Shown piece after piece: positions 8,358 to 15,721 of a stretch of 64,000 nucleotides of DNA (position 1 is its first letter; each line of letters opens with the position of its first letter). A program made the translations under genes and the position numbers. The stretch covers positions 1 through 64,000 of the forward strand of contig JALOLR010000010.1 in NCBI GenBank assembly GCA_025455885.1. Reading direction: 5' to 3'. The stretch comes from Acidimicrobiales bacterium. Lineage in GTDB: Bacteria; Actinomycetota; Acidimicrobiia; Acidimicrobiales; Acidimicrobilacustridaceae. The notes beneath the pieces were generated by a model. That model saw only the letters and a program-made list of their open reading frames with translations. It was not told the origin of the DNA and did not search any database.

Positions 8358-8390
8358 GGGGATATCCCGCCGGCCCTGACAGGAGCCACC

Positions 8391-8561
8391 ATGACCGAGA
8401 CCCACGAGCACGAGAGCATCAGCGAGGCGCTGTCGATCATCGACCGGGCCCTCGGTGAGATGCTCAACCGAGAGCTCGTGAGCACCGACGAGGTGTCCGA
8501 CCTGTTGCTCGACGTGCGCACGCTGCTCACCAACGAGGACTCGGCGCTCGCCCAGAACTAG
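8391..8561 (+). CDS. Small acidic helical protein, unknown
   Basis: A 56-residue protein with a good Shine-Dalgarno (AGGAG) and a plausible promoter. It starts MTETHEHES and continues with two amphipathic helices (SEALSIIDRALGEMLN and STDEVSDLLLDVRTLLTN). There are no cysteines, membrane segment or signal peptide. I do not recognise the family. It faces away from the kinase gene across a 134-bp gap and converges with the WS/DGAT gene. It has Thr and Ser residues at both ends, but nothing shows that it is a kinase substrate. Confidence 0.7.
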   Translation: MTETHEHESISEALSIIDRALGEMLNRELVSTDEVSDLLLDVRTLLTNEDSALAQN

Positions 8562-8599
8562 CGGGGCTCGGCCCTGGCCGTCCGCACCGTGGCGATCTC

Positions 8600-8625
8600 G
8601 AGGCGCGGCCCCAGGGCCGCGTCTC
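8600..8625. terminator. Bidirectional hairpin between convergent genes
   Basis: Arms of 12 bp (GAGGCGCGGCCC and its complement with one G-U/A-C mismatch) flank a CA loop. The inner 8 bp pair perfectly. It lies midway between the convergent stops at 8561 and 8639 and has no T-run. Confidence 0.55.
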
Positions 8626-8638
8626 GCCGCGTCCGGGC

Positions 8639-10012
8639 TCAGGCGGCGAACAGCTCCGAGAAGCTCTGGCCGAGGAGCACGGCCAGACGCTCGGGATCGG
8701 TGACGGCGCCCTGGTCGGAGTGCAGGCCGATGTTGCACGTGCCGTCGTAGGAGAGCAGCGAGACGTTGAGCGCGGCCGCGGTGAGCGGACCGATCGGGTA
8801 GTCGGCCAGCACCTCGGCTCCGGCCAGCCAGAGGGGGACGGGCGCGCCGCGGAGGTTCGACGCCGCGAAGTCGACGGCGCGGGCCTGATCGCGTAGGACC
8901 CGGGTGACGAGCGGTGTCGGCAGGAGGTTGGCCACGCTGGCCAGCTGCTCGATGACCCCGAACGCCGGCTCGTCGCGGGCCGGGGCGAGGAGGTCGTGGA
9001 TCGTGGTGAGCCGACGTCGGGGATCCCCGTCGGTGACGGGGACGACGATCCGGGCGGGTACGAAGGCGTTGCCGGCGCCGGATCCCCGGCGGCGCAGGCT
9101 GACCGGCATGGCCATCCTCAGCTGCTCGGCCGGACGGCCGGACTCACGGTGCAGCTCGCCGATGGCGGCGGTCAGCGCGGTGACGAACACGTCGTTCACC
9201 GTGGCGCCGAACGCCCGGGCGGTGGCCTGCATCGGGGCCAGTGGCACGTCGAGCGTGTCGAGGCGGCGGCGCAACGTGCGGTTCGTCCACAGCGGCGACA
9301 AGGCACGGTCGTGGACCTTCAGCTGGTCGATCACCGACCGGGCCGTCTCCACCCCGGTCGACACCGCCCCCGGCACCTGGCCCGGATGGGCGACCAGAGT
9401 GACCGCCTCGCCCACGACGGACTGCGCCGCCCGCCCGGCTCGTTGCACGGCCACGCCGGCGGTCTGGGCGACGAGCCCCAGCGCCCCCGGGCCCGAAGCG
9501 TCCTGCATCGCAGGGGTGTGCTCGTCGAGGGGGGCGAGGCCGGGTTCGAGGTCGAGGATGGCGGCGGCCGCCCGCAGGCCCCCTTCGCCGTCGGTGATGG
9601 TGTGGTGGATCCGTTGGACCACGCCGGTCCCGCCGTCGGCGAGACCGGCGATCACGACGAACTCCCACTGCGGCCGATCGTCGGCGAAGGGCTCCTGCAC
9701 GAGCCGGACCGCGAGGTCGAGGAGCTGGCGGCGTGACCCCGGTGGCGGGAGCGTGACCGTGCGGAGGTGGTTGTCGACGTCGAACCGGGGATCGTCGCAC
9801 CATGCCGGCGGGGTGAGGCGGCCGACCGGGGTGCTGACCCGCTGGCCGAAGCGGGGGGTGTTGGCCACGAGGCGCAGCAGCCGACTGCGCAGGTGGTCGA
9901 TGTCCGGAGCGGAGCCCAGGACGGTGAGGCTCCCGAACGTGGGGTCGAGGAAGGGGTCGTGGCCGACGTGCCACATGAGCGCCTCGGAATCGCTCATCCA
10001 CCCCGTCGTCAT
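8639..10012 (-). CDS. Wax ester synthase / diacylglycerol acyltransferase (WS/DGAT)
   Basis: A 457-residue acyltransferase that would move acyl groups from acyl-CoA to alcohols or diacylglycerol, forming storage lipid. The catalytic HHxxxDG motif is HHTITDG at residues 136-142. The N-terminal sequence MSDSEALMWHVGHDP and the C-terminal NLRGAPVPLWLAGAEV (family PLF/NVxGP region) support the family. ATG 10012 was chosen over upstream codons because the family N-terminus begins there and GAGGAA lies about 9 nt before it. The gene follows a DsbA-like gene by 44 bp on the same strand. Whether it makes wax or triacylglycerol cannot be read from sequence. Confidence 0.9.
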   Translation of the reverse strand: MTTGWMSDSEALMWHVGHDPFLDPTFGSLTVLGSAPDIDHLRSRLLRLVANTPRFGQRVSTPVGRLTPPAWCDDPRFDVDNHLRTVTLPPPGSRRQLLDLAVRLVQEPFADDRPQWEFVVIAGLADGGTGVVQRIHHTITDGEGGLRAAAAILDLEPGLAPLDEHTPAMQDASGPGALGLVAQTAGVAVQRAGRAAQSVVGEAVTLVAHPGQVPGAVSTGVETARSVIDQLKVHDRALSPLWTNRTLRRRLDTLDVPLAPMQATARAFGATVNDVFVTALTAAIGELHRESGRPAEQLRMAMPVSLRRRGSGAGNAFVPARIVVPVTDGDPRRRLTTIHDLLAPARDEPAFGVIEQLASVANLLPTPLVTRVLRDQARAVDFAASNLRGAPVPLWLAGAEVLADYPIGPLTAAALNVSLLSYDGTCNIGLHSDQGAVTDPERLAVLLGQSFSELFAA

Positions 10013-10056
10013 GGTGCCCGTTCCTCGCCCCGCGTGGTCCCGCCCCTGCGACGACG

Positions 10057-10656
10057 CTACCTCTCGAGGCTGGTGTGCTTGAACTCGTTGAGCGAGGGCC
10101 AGCCGGCGAGCATCTCGACGCACCGCTCGACGTTGCGGCGGGCGTCGGCCGCGTCGGCGGGCAGCTCCATCAGGCGGACGAACGCCGCCCTTCCTCCGGC
10201 CATGAAGGTCGGGACGCCCCAGACGTCGAGGTCGGTGGCGACCGCCTCGTGCTCGCGGCGCACCGTCTCGAGGGGTCGGCCGCTGGCGATCTCGTCGAAG
10301 ACGGCCTCGGGATCGGCGCCGCCGGTGACCAACAGCGCGCGCACGACACCGGGATCTCGCAGCTGGGCGCCGTCGACGTGGCGGGCTTCGAACAGGGCCC
10401 GGTGGACCGGGAGGAAGTGTGCGGGTTGCTCGTCACGCACCACCACCGCCGCCTGGAGGGCGAGGATGCCCGTGTCGTCCTGCGGGCGCTCCCAGATCGG
10501 GGGTTCGCCGGGCTCGACGTGCACCTGGCCGAGGCTGAACGGCACGAAGGTCACGTCCCAGTCGGCCCCGTCGAGCAACCCGTCGATCACGTGGCGGTGC
10601 GCGATGCGGGCGAAGGGGCAGCGGTAGTCCCAGGTGATGGCGAAGGTGAGGGTCAC
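10057..10656 (-). CDS. DsbA-family thioredoxin-fold protein with a single active-site Cys
   Basis: A 199-residue thioredoxin-fold protein of the DsbA/2-hydroxychromene-2-carboxylate isomerase superfamily. The active-site segment is WDYRCPFA, so the first Cys is present but the second position of CxxC is Ala. VWGVPTF supplies the cis-Pro loop. There is no signal peptide, so it is cytosolic and more like FrnE or mycothiol-linked transferases than periplasmic DsbA. The GTG at 10656 (VTLTFAITWDYR) matches the family start. A GTG at 10683 would add nine basic residues. The reaction and thiol partner are unknown. Confidence 0.75.
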   Translation of the reverse strand: MTLTFAITWDYRCPFARIAHRHVIDGLLDGADWDVTFVPFSLGQVHVEPGEPPIWERPQDDTGILALQAAVVVRDEQPAHFLPVHRALFEARHVDGAQLRDPGVVRALLVTGGADPEAVFDEIASGRPLETVRREHEAVATDLDVWGVPTFMAGGRAAFVRLMELPADAADARRNVERCVEMLAGWPSLNEFKHTSLER

Positions 10657-10723
10657 GCGGGTTCGGAACCGGCGGGGGAGCACGGGTATTCCGCCGTCCG
10701 GGCGGCGCCGGTCCGGCGGATGC

Positions 10724-11419
10724 TCAGGATCGGCGGCGCAGCGGCCAGACCTTGCGGGCGATCAGCCCCAGGGTGGTGCCCACCACCACGCCGCCCACGA
10801 CGTCGGAGGCGTGGTGGATGCGCACGTGCACCCGGCTCGCGGCGATCAGGCCGGCCAGGACGAAGTACAGCGGTTTGGCCTTCGTCCGGGGGTCGGCGGT
10901 CATGAGCAGCGAGGCGACCATTGCCGTGCTGGCGTGACCGCTCGGGAACGAGGTGGTGAGGGGGATGCGGATGCGGTACGGGCGGGTTTCCTGGACGACA
11001 GGGCGCTCGCGCTTGAACTGGCTCTTGACCACCCCGTTCAGCAGCGTCGACTCGGCGCCGAGCGCCACGGCCAGGCGGAACGCGGCGTCCGCGTCGGCGT
11101 CGGACCGCAGGCCCTTGGTGAACCCGATGAGCATCCAGATGAGCCCGAAGTCGCCGAGCTCGGTGAGCGCGTAGAGGACCCGGTCGGCCGGTTCGGTGCC
11201 TCTGATCCGGTCGAAGGCCCGGTCGACGGCATCGTCGAAGCGGTGGACCGCCGAGCGTCGGTGGGGCGGTTCGAAGCTGTGGTGCGGCAGCGGCAGCTCG
11301 GGGTGGGCCTCCGTGAGGCGCTCCAGCTCGGCGTCGAGGAGGTTCCGAGGTGGGAGGGGCTCGTCGGGGGCGGCGTCGTCGGCCGCAACGGCGTCGAGTC
11401 CGAGGTCTGGTGCGGTCAC
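10724..11419 (-). CDS. PAP2-family membrane phosphatase
   Basis: A 231-residue PAP2 phosphatase with all three signature motifs: KSQFKRERP (K-x6-RP), SFPSGHAS (PSGH) and SRVHVRIHHASD (SR-x5-H-x3-D). These enzymes remove phosphate from lipid phosphates such as undecaprenyl diphosphate or phosphatidate. Hydrophobic stretches around ALTELGDFGLIWMLIGF and PLYFVLAGLIAAS support membrane insertion. GTG 11419 overlaps the TGA of the upstream nuclease gene (GTGA). The N-terminal 70 residues are acidic and proline-rich and not part of the core. The lipid substrate is not determined. Confidence 0.85.
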   Translation of the reverse strand: MTAPDLGLDAVAADDAAPDEPLPPRNLLDAELERLTEAHPELPLPHHSFEPPHRRSAVHRFDDAVDRAFDRIRGTEPADRVLYALTELGDFGLIWMLIGFTKGLRSDADADAAFRLAVALGAESTLLNGVVKSQFKRERPVVQETRPYRIRIPLTTSFPSGHASTAMVASLLMTADPRTKAKPLYFVLAGLIAASRVHVRIHHASDVVGGVVVGTTLGLIARKVWPLRRRS

Positions 11420-12294
11420 CGGGCTGATGCTATGGGCACGGCCGTGCCGGCTCCGCCCGTGGCCGTCCCGGTCGCCTCGGCGGCGGCCCGCCGCAGCTCG
11501 ACGGCGACGCGTCGACCCTCCTCGGGGTCGCCGCCGAAGGCCGGGCAGTACGGCCGGTAGGCGCAGTAGTCGCACAGGCGCGAGGTGCGGGGTCGGAAGT
11601 CGTCGCGCTCGCAGGCTCGCTCGATGGCGGACCAGATGGCCTTGACCTTGCGCTCGAGCGCCCGCACCGACTGCTCGCTCGGCACGGTGGTGATCGCCAC
11701 GGGGTCGGCGAGGTAGAGGAGCTGGACCCGGGCCGGTCGCCGTCCGAGGACGCGTTCGCAGAGGAACGCGTAGAAGTGGACGCCGCTGAGGCGGGACTGC
11801 TCGAAGTTGGCGCCCGGCGCCCGACCCGTCTTGTAGTCGGTGACCACCAGTTCGCCGTCGCCGTCGACCTCGAGGCGGTCGATGATCCCGCGGAGGCGGA
11901 GGCCGTCGAGCTCGACGTCGAGCTTCAGCTCGAGGCCGATCGGGGTGACGGCGGTGGGGTCCTCGATGTGGAAGTAGCGCTGCACCAGCGCCGCCGCCTC
12001 GTCGGTGAGCGTCGCCCGCTCGTCGTCGTCGAGGTCGAGCGCCAGCAGCTCCGGGTCGTCGGCCATCGCGGCGGCGGCTTCGACGAGGCAGGTGGCCGCG
12101 GCGTCGGGGGTCCGGTCGTGGGGGGCGCGGAGCATGAGCAGCTCGAGCGCGGCGTGGACCAGCGTGCCTCTGACCGTGGCGACGGTGGGCGGATCGGGGA
12201 GGCGGTCGATGGCCGAGAACCGGAAGGCGAGCGCACACTCGCTGAACGACGACACCTTCGACGGCGACAGCGAGGTGGGCAGCTCGAGCGGCAT
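11416..12294 (-). CDS. Cas4/RecB-like PD-(D/E)XK nuclease with Fe-S cysteines
   Basis: A 292-residue nuclease of the RecB/Cas4-like PD-(D/E)XK group. Visible residues are His47 (RGTLVHAALE), Asp139 (RGIIDRLEV), and Asp153 and Lys155 in VVTDYKTG. Cys20 and a C-terminal trio Cys241, Cys244 and Cys250 (CDYCAYRPYC) are arranged as in 4Fe-4S nucleases such as Cas4 and AddB. No cas genes or CRISPR repeats are nearby, so a housekeeping DNA-repair role is more likely than adaptation. ATG 12294 is the family start, with TACCCT 6 nt upstream and GGAG close by. It is coupled to the PAP2 gene by a 4-base overlap, with no obvious functional reason. Confidence 0.85.
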   Translation of the reverse strand: MPLELPTSLSPSKVSSFSECALAFRFSAIDRLPDPPTVATVRGTLVHAALELLMLRAPHDRTPDAAATCLVEAAAAMADDPELLALDLDDDERATLTDEAAALVQRYFHIEDPTAVTPIGLELKLDVELDGLRLRGIIDRLEVDGDGELVVTDYKTGRAPGANFEQSRLSGVHFYAFLCERVLGRRPARVQLLYLADPVAITTVPSEQSVRALERKVKAIWSAIERACERDDFRPRTSRLCDYCAYRPYCPAFGGDPEEGRRVAVELRRAAAEATGTATGGAGTAVPIASAR

Positions 12295-12300
12295 GGCTCC

Positions 12301-12306
12301 AGGGTA
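12301..12306 (-). promoter_or_regulatory. Candidate -10 element of nuclease/PAP2 operon
   Basis: TACCCT, 6 nt before the ATG at 12294. A GGAG in the spacer is an alternative explanation (Shine-Dalgarno on a longer transcript). Confidence 0.3.
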
Positions 12307-12342
12307 GGCAGCCCCGGCGACAGTGCCCGGGACAGCCACTGC

Positions 12343-13176
12343 TCAGAGCCCGGCGAACGCCTGTCGGATCCCGAGGGCGACGGCGGCGGGGTCCTCGAGG
12401 GGGGCGAAGTGGCCGGCGTCGGGGAACGCCTGCAGATGCCCCTGGGGGAGCGCCGCGGCGATGTCGGCGGCGAAGGCCGCCGGCCCGGGACCCGAGGTGT
12501 CGCCGACGGCGACGGTGACCGGGCACGCCACCTCGTGGAGGTGCAGGAAGGCGTCGCTCACCGAGCCGCGGGCGAAGATCTCGGCTTCGTGCTCGGGTGC
12601 GCACTTGAGTCGCACCGACCCCTCGCCGTCGTCGGCGAACCCGTGGGCGACGTAGGCCTCGAGGGCGCGGGGGTCCAAGGCGTCGAAGGGCGGCTTCGAC
12701 GCGTAGTTCGCCACCGCCGCGGCGAACGACGGGAACCGGTCACGACGCCGCCGGGCGCCGGCCGACATCGGGTTGTCCGCGATCGGCTCGTCGGTGATGA
12801 GCGCCGCGGGCATGATCACCGGCTCGAAGCACCACAGGGCCCGGAAGGTGCCCGGCCGGCGCAGCTCGGCCATGACGAGCGCTGCGCCGCCGAGGCTGTG
12901 ACCGATCCCGAACGGCCGTTCCAGGCCCAGCCCGTCGACGACGGCCAGGACGTCGTCGACGAACCCCGACCAGCCGAGCTCGACCCCCACCGGCAGCGGC
13001 GAGTCGCCGTGGGCCCGCAGGTCGACGCTCCAGCAGTGCCGGTCGGGGATCCGCTCGGCCACGACCGGCCAGACCAGACCGTGGAGCCCGTTGGCGTGCA
13101 CCATCAGCGCGGCGGGCCCGTCGCCCCCGAGGTCGTGGACGGCGAGGTCGACACCGGAGGTGGAGGGGAGGCGCAT
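12343..13176 (-). CDS. Alpha/beta hydrolase
   Basis: A 277-residue alpha/beta-hydrolase-fold protein. The nucleophile elbow is GHSLGG (Ser94 with the ATG at 13176), the oxyanion region is MVHANG, the acid is probably in VAVGDTSGPG, and the catalytic His is in DAGHFAPLED. A TTG three codons upstream (13185) is less likely. The substrate is unknown. It is divergent from the NTF2-like gene over only 41 bp, which contain a 12-bp palindrome. It runs in the same direction as the nuclease gene (48-bp gap), which has its own possible -10. Confidence 0.88.
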   Translation of the reverse strand: MRLPSTSGVDLAVHDLGGDGPAALMVHANGLHGLVWPVVAERIPDRHCWSVDLRAHGDSPLPVGVELGWSGFVDDVLAVVDGLGLERPFGIGHSLGGAALVMAELRRPGTFRALWCFEPVIMPAALITDEPIADNPMSAGARRRRDRFPSFAAAVANYASKPPFDALDPRALEAYVAHGFADDGEGSVRLKCAPEHEAEIFARGSVSDAFLHLHEVACPVTVAVGDTSGPGPAAFAADIAAALPQGHLQAFPDAGHFAPLEDPAAVALGIRQAFAGL

Positions 13177-13188
13177 GCGGGCCAATCC

Positions 13189-13200
13189 TGGCCCGGGCCA
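13189..13200. promoter_or_regulatory. 12-bp palindrome between divergent starts
   Basis: TGGCCCGGGCCA is a perfect palindrome centred almost midway between the divergent starts at 13176 and 13218. It could be an operator for either gene. In DNA this rich in G and C a chance occurrence is also possible. Confidence 0.3.
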
Positions 13201-13204
13201 CCGC

Positions 13205-13210
13205 TACGGT
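13205..13210 (+). promoter_or_regulatory. Candidate -10 element of NTF2-like gene
   Basis: TACGGT, 7 nt before the GTG at 13218, directly next to the TGGCCCGGGCCA palindrome. Confidence 0.45.
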
Positions 13211-13217
13211 GCACGCC

Positions 13218-13664
13218 GTGCCCGGCCCCCTCGATCCGTCCGTCCCCGCCGACGCCGCGGCGCTCGAGGCGGTGCAGGCCGCCAACGACGCCTTCTACGC
13301 GGCGTTCGAGGCCCGTGACCTCGACGCGATGTCCGACCTGTGGGCTCACGACGACCGGGTGAGCTGCGTGCACCCGGGGTGGGTCACCCTGCGGGGGTGG
13401 GGGGCGGTGGCGTCGAGCTGGGCGGCGCTCTTCGGCGGACCCCAGCGCCTCCAGTTCATCGTCACCGACGTGAGCGTGGTGGTCGCCGGCGACGTGGCCT
13501 GGGTGACCTGCGACGAGAACCTCCTCGGCGGCGACGGGGGCGCCACCGTCGCGGTGGTCAACCTCTTCGCCCGCGACCCCGATGGGCACTGGCGGATGAT
13601 GGCCCACCACGGCTCGCCCGTGATGGGCCGCTCCAGCGGTGCCGACGCCGCCGACGGCCACTGA
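13218..13664 (+). CDS. NTF2-like / SnoaL-like domain protein
   Basis: A 148-residue single-domain protein of the nuclear-transport-factor-2 fold. AANDAFYAAFEARDLDAMSDLWAHDDRVSCVHPGW forms the N-terminal helices and the HPGW strand found in nuclear transport factor 2 family proteins. The C-terminal NLFARDPDGHWRMMAHHGSPV is the usual closing beta-hairpin. GTG 13218 is preferred over GTG 13209 because TACGGT lies 7 nt before it. Members range from enzymes to ligand-binding proteins, and no function can be chosen here. Confidence 0.85.
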   Translation: MPGPLDPSVPADAAALEAVQAANDAFYAAFEARDLDAMSDLWAHDDRVSCVHPGWVTLRGWGAVASSWAALFGGPQRLQFIVTDVSVVVAGDVAWVTCDENLLGGDGGATVAVVNLFARDPDGHWRMMAHHGSPVMGRSSGADAADGH

Positions 13665-13711
13665 GGCGCCCACCGCGAGCCCACCGGGGCGCGTGGCGAC
13701 CCAGCCTCGTC

Positions 13712-15547
13712 TCAGGCGAGCACGATCAACGTGTCACCGGCTGCGAAGGTGCTGCGCCGGGGTGCGAGGTCGAGGTGCCCCGCCCGTGTGACGAGGCACA
13801 GCAGCGCGGCGTCGCCGATCGCGGCGTCGGCGGCCCCGTCGTCGTCGGGCCCGATGGCCAGCGTTCGCACCGTGGCGCCTCGCTCGAAGGCCCGCTGCAG
13901 ATCCTGCTGGGTGACCCCGCGTCCGAACGGCCGGCGGGTCCAGGTGGTCGCAGGCGCCACCTCGACCAGTTCCTCGTCGCCGCCGTCGGGCTTGCGGGTC
14001 CGCCCGCCGCCGCCGATCACCAGGTCGCGGAGCCGTCCGATCCGGGAGTCGGCGGTGACGGCTTCGGTGCGCCCGTGGGCGGGCAGCACGAAGACCTCCT
14101 TGCGGGACAGGTCGTCGAGACAGCGGGTGAGGGCGACGGCGTTGTGCTCGTCGTCGGGCGAGGCGATGACCGCCGAGCGGATGCCCTGGAACGCCACGTC
14201 GAGCCGGTCCGAGAGGATCGGGGCGGTGAGGAGCCGCCACGGGTGGGTCCGTCCCACGAGGTCGTAGCGGCCGCTGGCCGCGACGGTGACGTCGACGCCC
14301 TGCTCGGTGAGTCGGTCGGCCAGCGCCAGGAGCCATGGCTCTCCCCCGACGAGGAGGACGCCACTCGGGTCCGGTGACGTGACGCCGAGGCGCCGGGCCA
14401 CGGGTCGGGCGCTGAGGCCGTAGACGAGGCAGGTGCCGACGATCACGAGGAAGACGACCGCGGCGACCTTGTCGCCGTCCTGGCCGGCATCGGTGAGCTT
14501 CAACCCGAAGAGGGCCGACGTGGCCGCGGCCACGATGCCCCGGGGCCCCATCCAGCCGATGAAGGCCCGGTCGGCGGGCTTCATCCCGGATCCGGCGGTG
14601 CACACCCACGCCACGAGGGGTCGCACCACGAGCACGGCGAACCCGACGAGCACCAGCGAGGGCACGAGGACCTCGGCGAGCTGGTCCACCTCGGTCCGTG
14701 CCGACAAGAGGATGAACAGGCCCCCGAGGACGATGATGCCGATGTCCTGGTTGAAGGCGGTGATGCGCCGCACCTGGATGAACCGTTGGTTGGCGAGGGC
14801 CACGCCCAGGGCGGTGGTGGCGAAGAGCCCGGCCTCCGACTGGAGGGCCTCGGCGGCCGCGTAGGCGCCGACGACGATCATGAAGGTGACGGCGAGCTCG
14901 AGGTCGTCGGGGACGAGGAACCGACGCAGGGCGGCGACGATCAGCGCCGCACCGACGAGTCCGAAGGCGATCCCCACCCCGGCGGTGCCGAGGAGGCCTC
15001 GGCCGGGCGATCCGTCGTCGAGCACCACCTGCAGCACGACGAGGGCGAGGGTCGCCCCGATCGGGTCGATCATGATGCCCTCCCACCGCAGGACCGTCGA
15101 CGCCGGGGGGCGGGGGCGGGCCAGCTTCAGCAGCGGTCCGACCACGGTGGGTCCGCTGACCACGAGGAGGGCGCCGAGGACGGCGGCCTCGCCGGTCTCG
15201 AGGCCGAAGAGCGGCACCGACACGACGGCCAGCAGGCTGCCGGTGATGAGCACACCGATCGTGATGAGGCGCACCACCGGCTTGGCCCCGTGGGTGCGCA
15301 GCTCGGCGAGGTCGAGTCCGAGCCCGCCCTCGAAGAGCAACAGGCCGACGGCGAGCGAGACGACCGGGAACAGGGAGTCGCCGAAGATCTCGTCGGAGTC
15401 GACGAGGTCGAGCCACGGCCCGACGACCAGTCCCGCGGCGATGAGCAACAGGATGGCCGGGAGCCGGACCCGTCGGGCCAGCCACTGCATGCCGACCCCG
15501 AGCACCACGATCGTGCCCAGGCCGACGATCACGGAGTTGTCGTCCAT
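13712..15547 (-). CDS. Cation/proton antiporter with C-terminal TrkA-like domains
   Basis: A 611-residue protein. Residues 1 to about 390 form a monovalent cation:proton antiporter (CPA superfamily) with roughly twelve hydrophobic helices. These include LLFEGGLGLDL, SGPTVVGPLLKL, the ion-site segment EGIMIDPIGATLAL and WMGPRGIVAAATSALFG. The remainder is soluble: PSGVLLVGGEPWLLALADRLTEQGVDVTV resembles a TrkA-N (RCK) nucleotide-binding fold, and HLDLAPRRSTFAAGDTLIVLA closes a TrkA-C-like domain. ATG 15547 has GGGAG about 11 nt upstream. The open frame continues upstream in a repeat-rich leader and was not used. It is probably an Na+ or K+/H+ antiporter gated by a cytosolic ligand. Confidence 0.88.
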   Translation of the reverse strand: MDDNSVIVGLGTIVVLGVGMQWLARRVRLPAILLLIAAGLVVGPWLDLVDSDEIFGDSLFPVVSLAVGLLLFEGGLGLDLAELRTHGAKPVVRLITIGVLITGSLLAVVSVPLFGLETGEAAVLGALLVVSGPTVVGPLLKLARPRPPASTVLRWEGIMIDPIGATLALVVLQVVLDDGSPGRGLLGTAGVGIAFGLVGAALIVAALRRFLVPDDLELAVTFMIVVGAYAAAEALQSEAGLFATTALGVALANQRFIQVRRITAFNQDIGIIVLGGLFILLSARTEVDQLAEVLVPSLVLVGFAVLVVRPLVAWVCTAGSGMKPADRAFIGWMGPRGIVAAATSALFGLKLTDAGQDGDKVAAVVFLVIVGTCLVYGLSARPVARRLGVTSPDPSGVLLVGGEPWLLALADRLTEQGVDVTVAASGRYDLVGRTHPWRLLTAPILSDRLDVAFQGIRSAVIASPDDEHNAVALTRCLDDLSRKEVFVLPAHGRTEAVTADSRIGRLRDLVIGGGGRTRKPDGGDEELVEVAPATTWTRRPFGRGVTQQDLQRAFERGATVRTLAIGPDDDGAADAAIGDAALLCLVTRAGHLDLAPRRSTFAAGDTLIVLA

Positions 15548-15579
15548 GGGGGCGAGGTCTCCCGGTTCGGGCGAGGTGC

Positions 15580-15611
15580 GGTCGGTCGGGTGGTCGGGTG
15601 GTCGGCGGTCG
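15580..15611. repeat. Short GGTCG repeat cluster in antiporter leader
   Basis: Five copies of GGTCG lie in 32 bp, two of them as tandem GGTCGGGT units, between the antiporter start and its likely -10. They may be low-complexity sequence or a protein-binding array. Confidence 0.35.
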
Positions 15612-15615
15612 GGGG

Positions 15616-15621
15616 ATCCTA
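15616..15621 (-). promoter_or_regulatory. Candidate -10 element of antiporter gene
   Basis: TAGGAT on the minus strand would give a leader of about 60 nt that contains the GGTCG repeats and a GGGAG Shine-Dalgarno. Confidence 0.35.
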
Positions 15622-15678
15622 GGACGGGGCACGACCCGGTCCCCGTCCCGGCGCGGATGGTGCGAGACTCTGACACCG

Positions 15679-15694
15679 CGGACCGGCCGGTCCG
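15679..15694. promoter_or_regulatory. 16-bp perfect palindrome upstream of FtsX-type permease
   Basis: CGGACCGGCCGGTCCG is a perfect inverted repeat with no spacer, 27 bp before the GTG at 15722 and inside the divergent promoter region. Its form and position suit an operator for a dimeric regulator. No regulator gene lies beside it. Confidence 0.4.
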
Positions 15695-15721
15695 ACCCGT
15701 TCGAGCGGACAGGGGTCAGCG

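Noticed and set aside
11416-12294. Cas4-like nuclease as a sign of a CRISPR-Cas locus
   Set aside because: I saw no repeat-spacer array and no other cas gene anywhere in the window.
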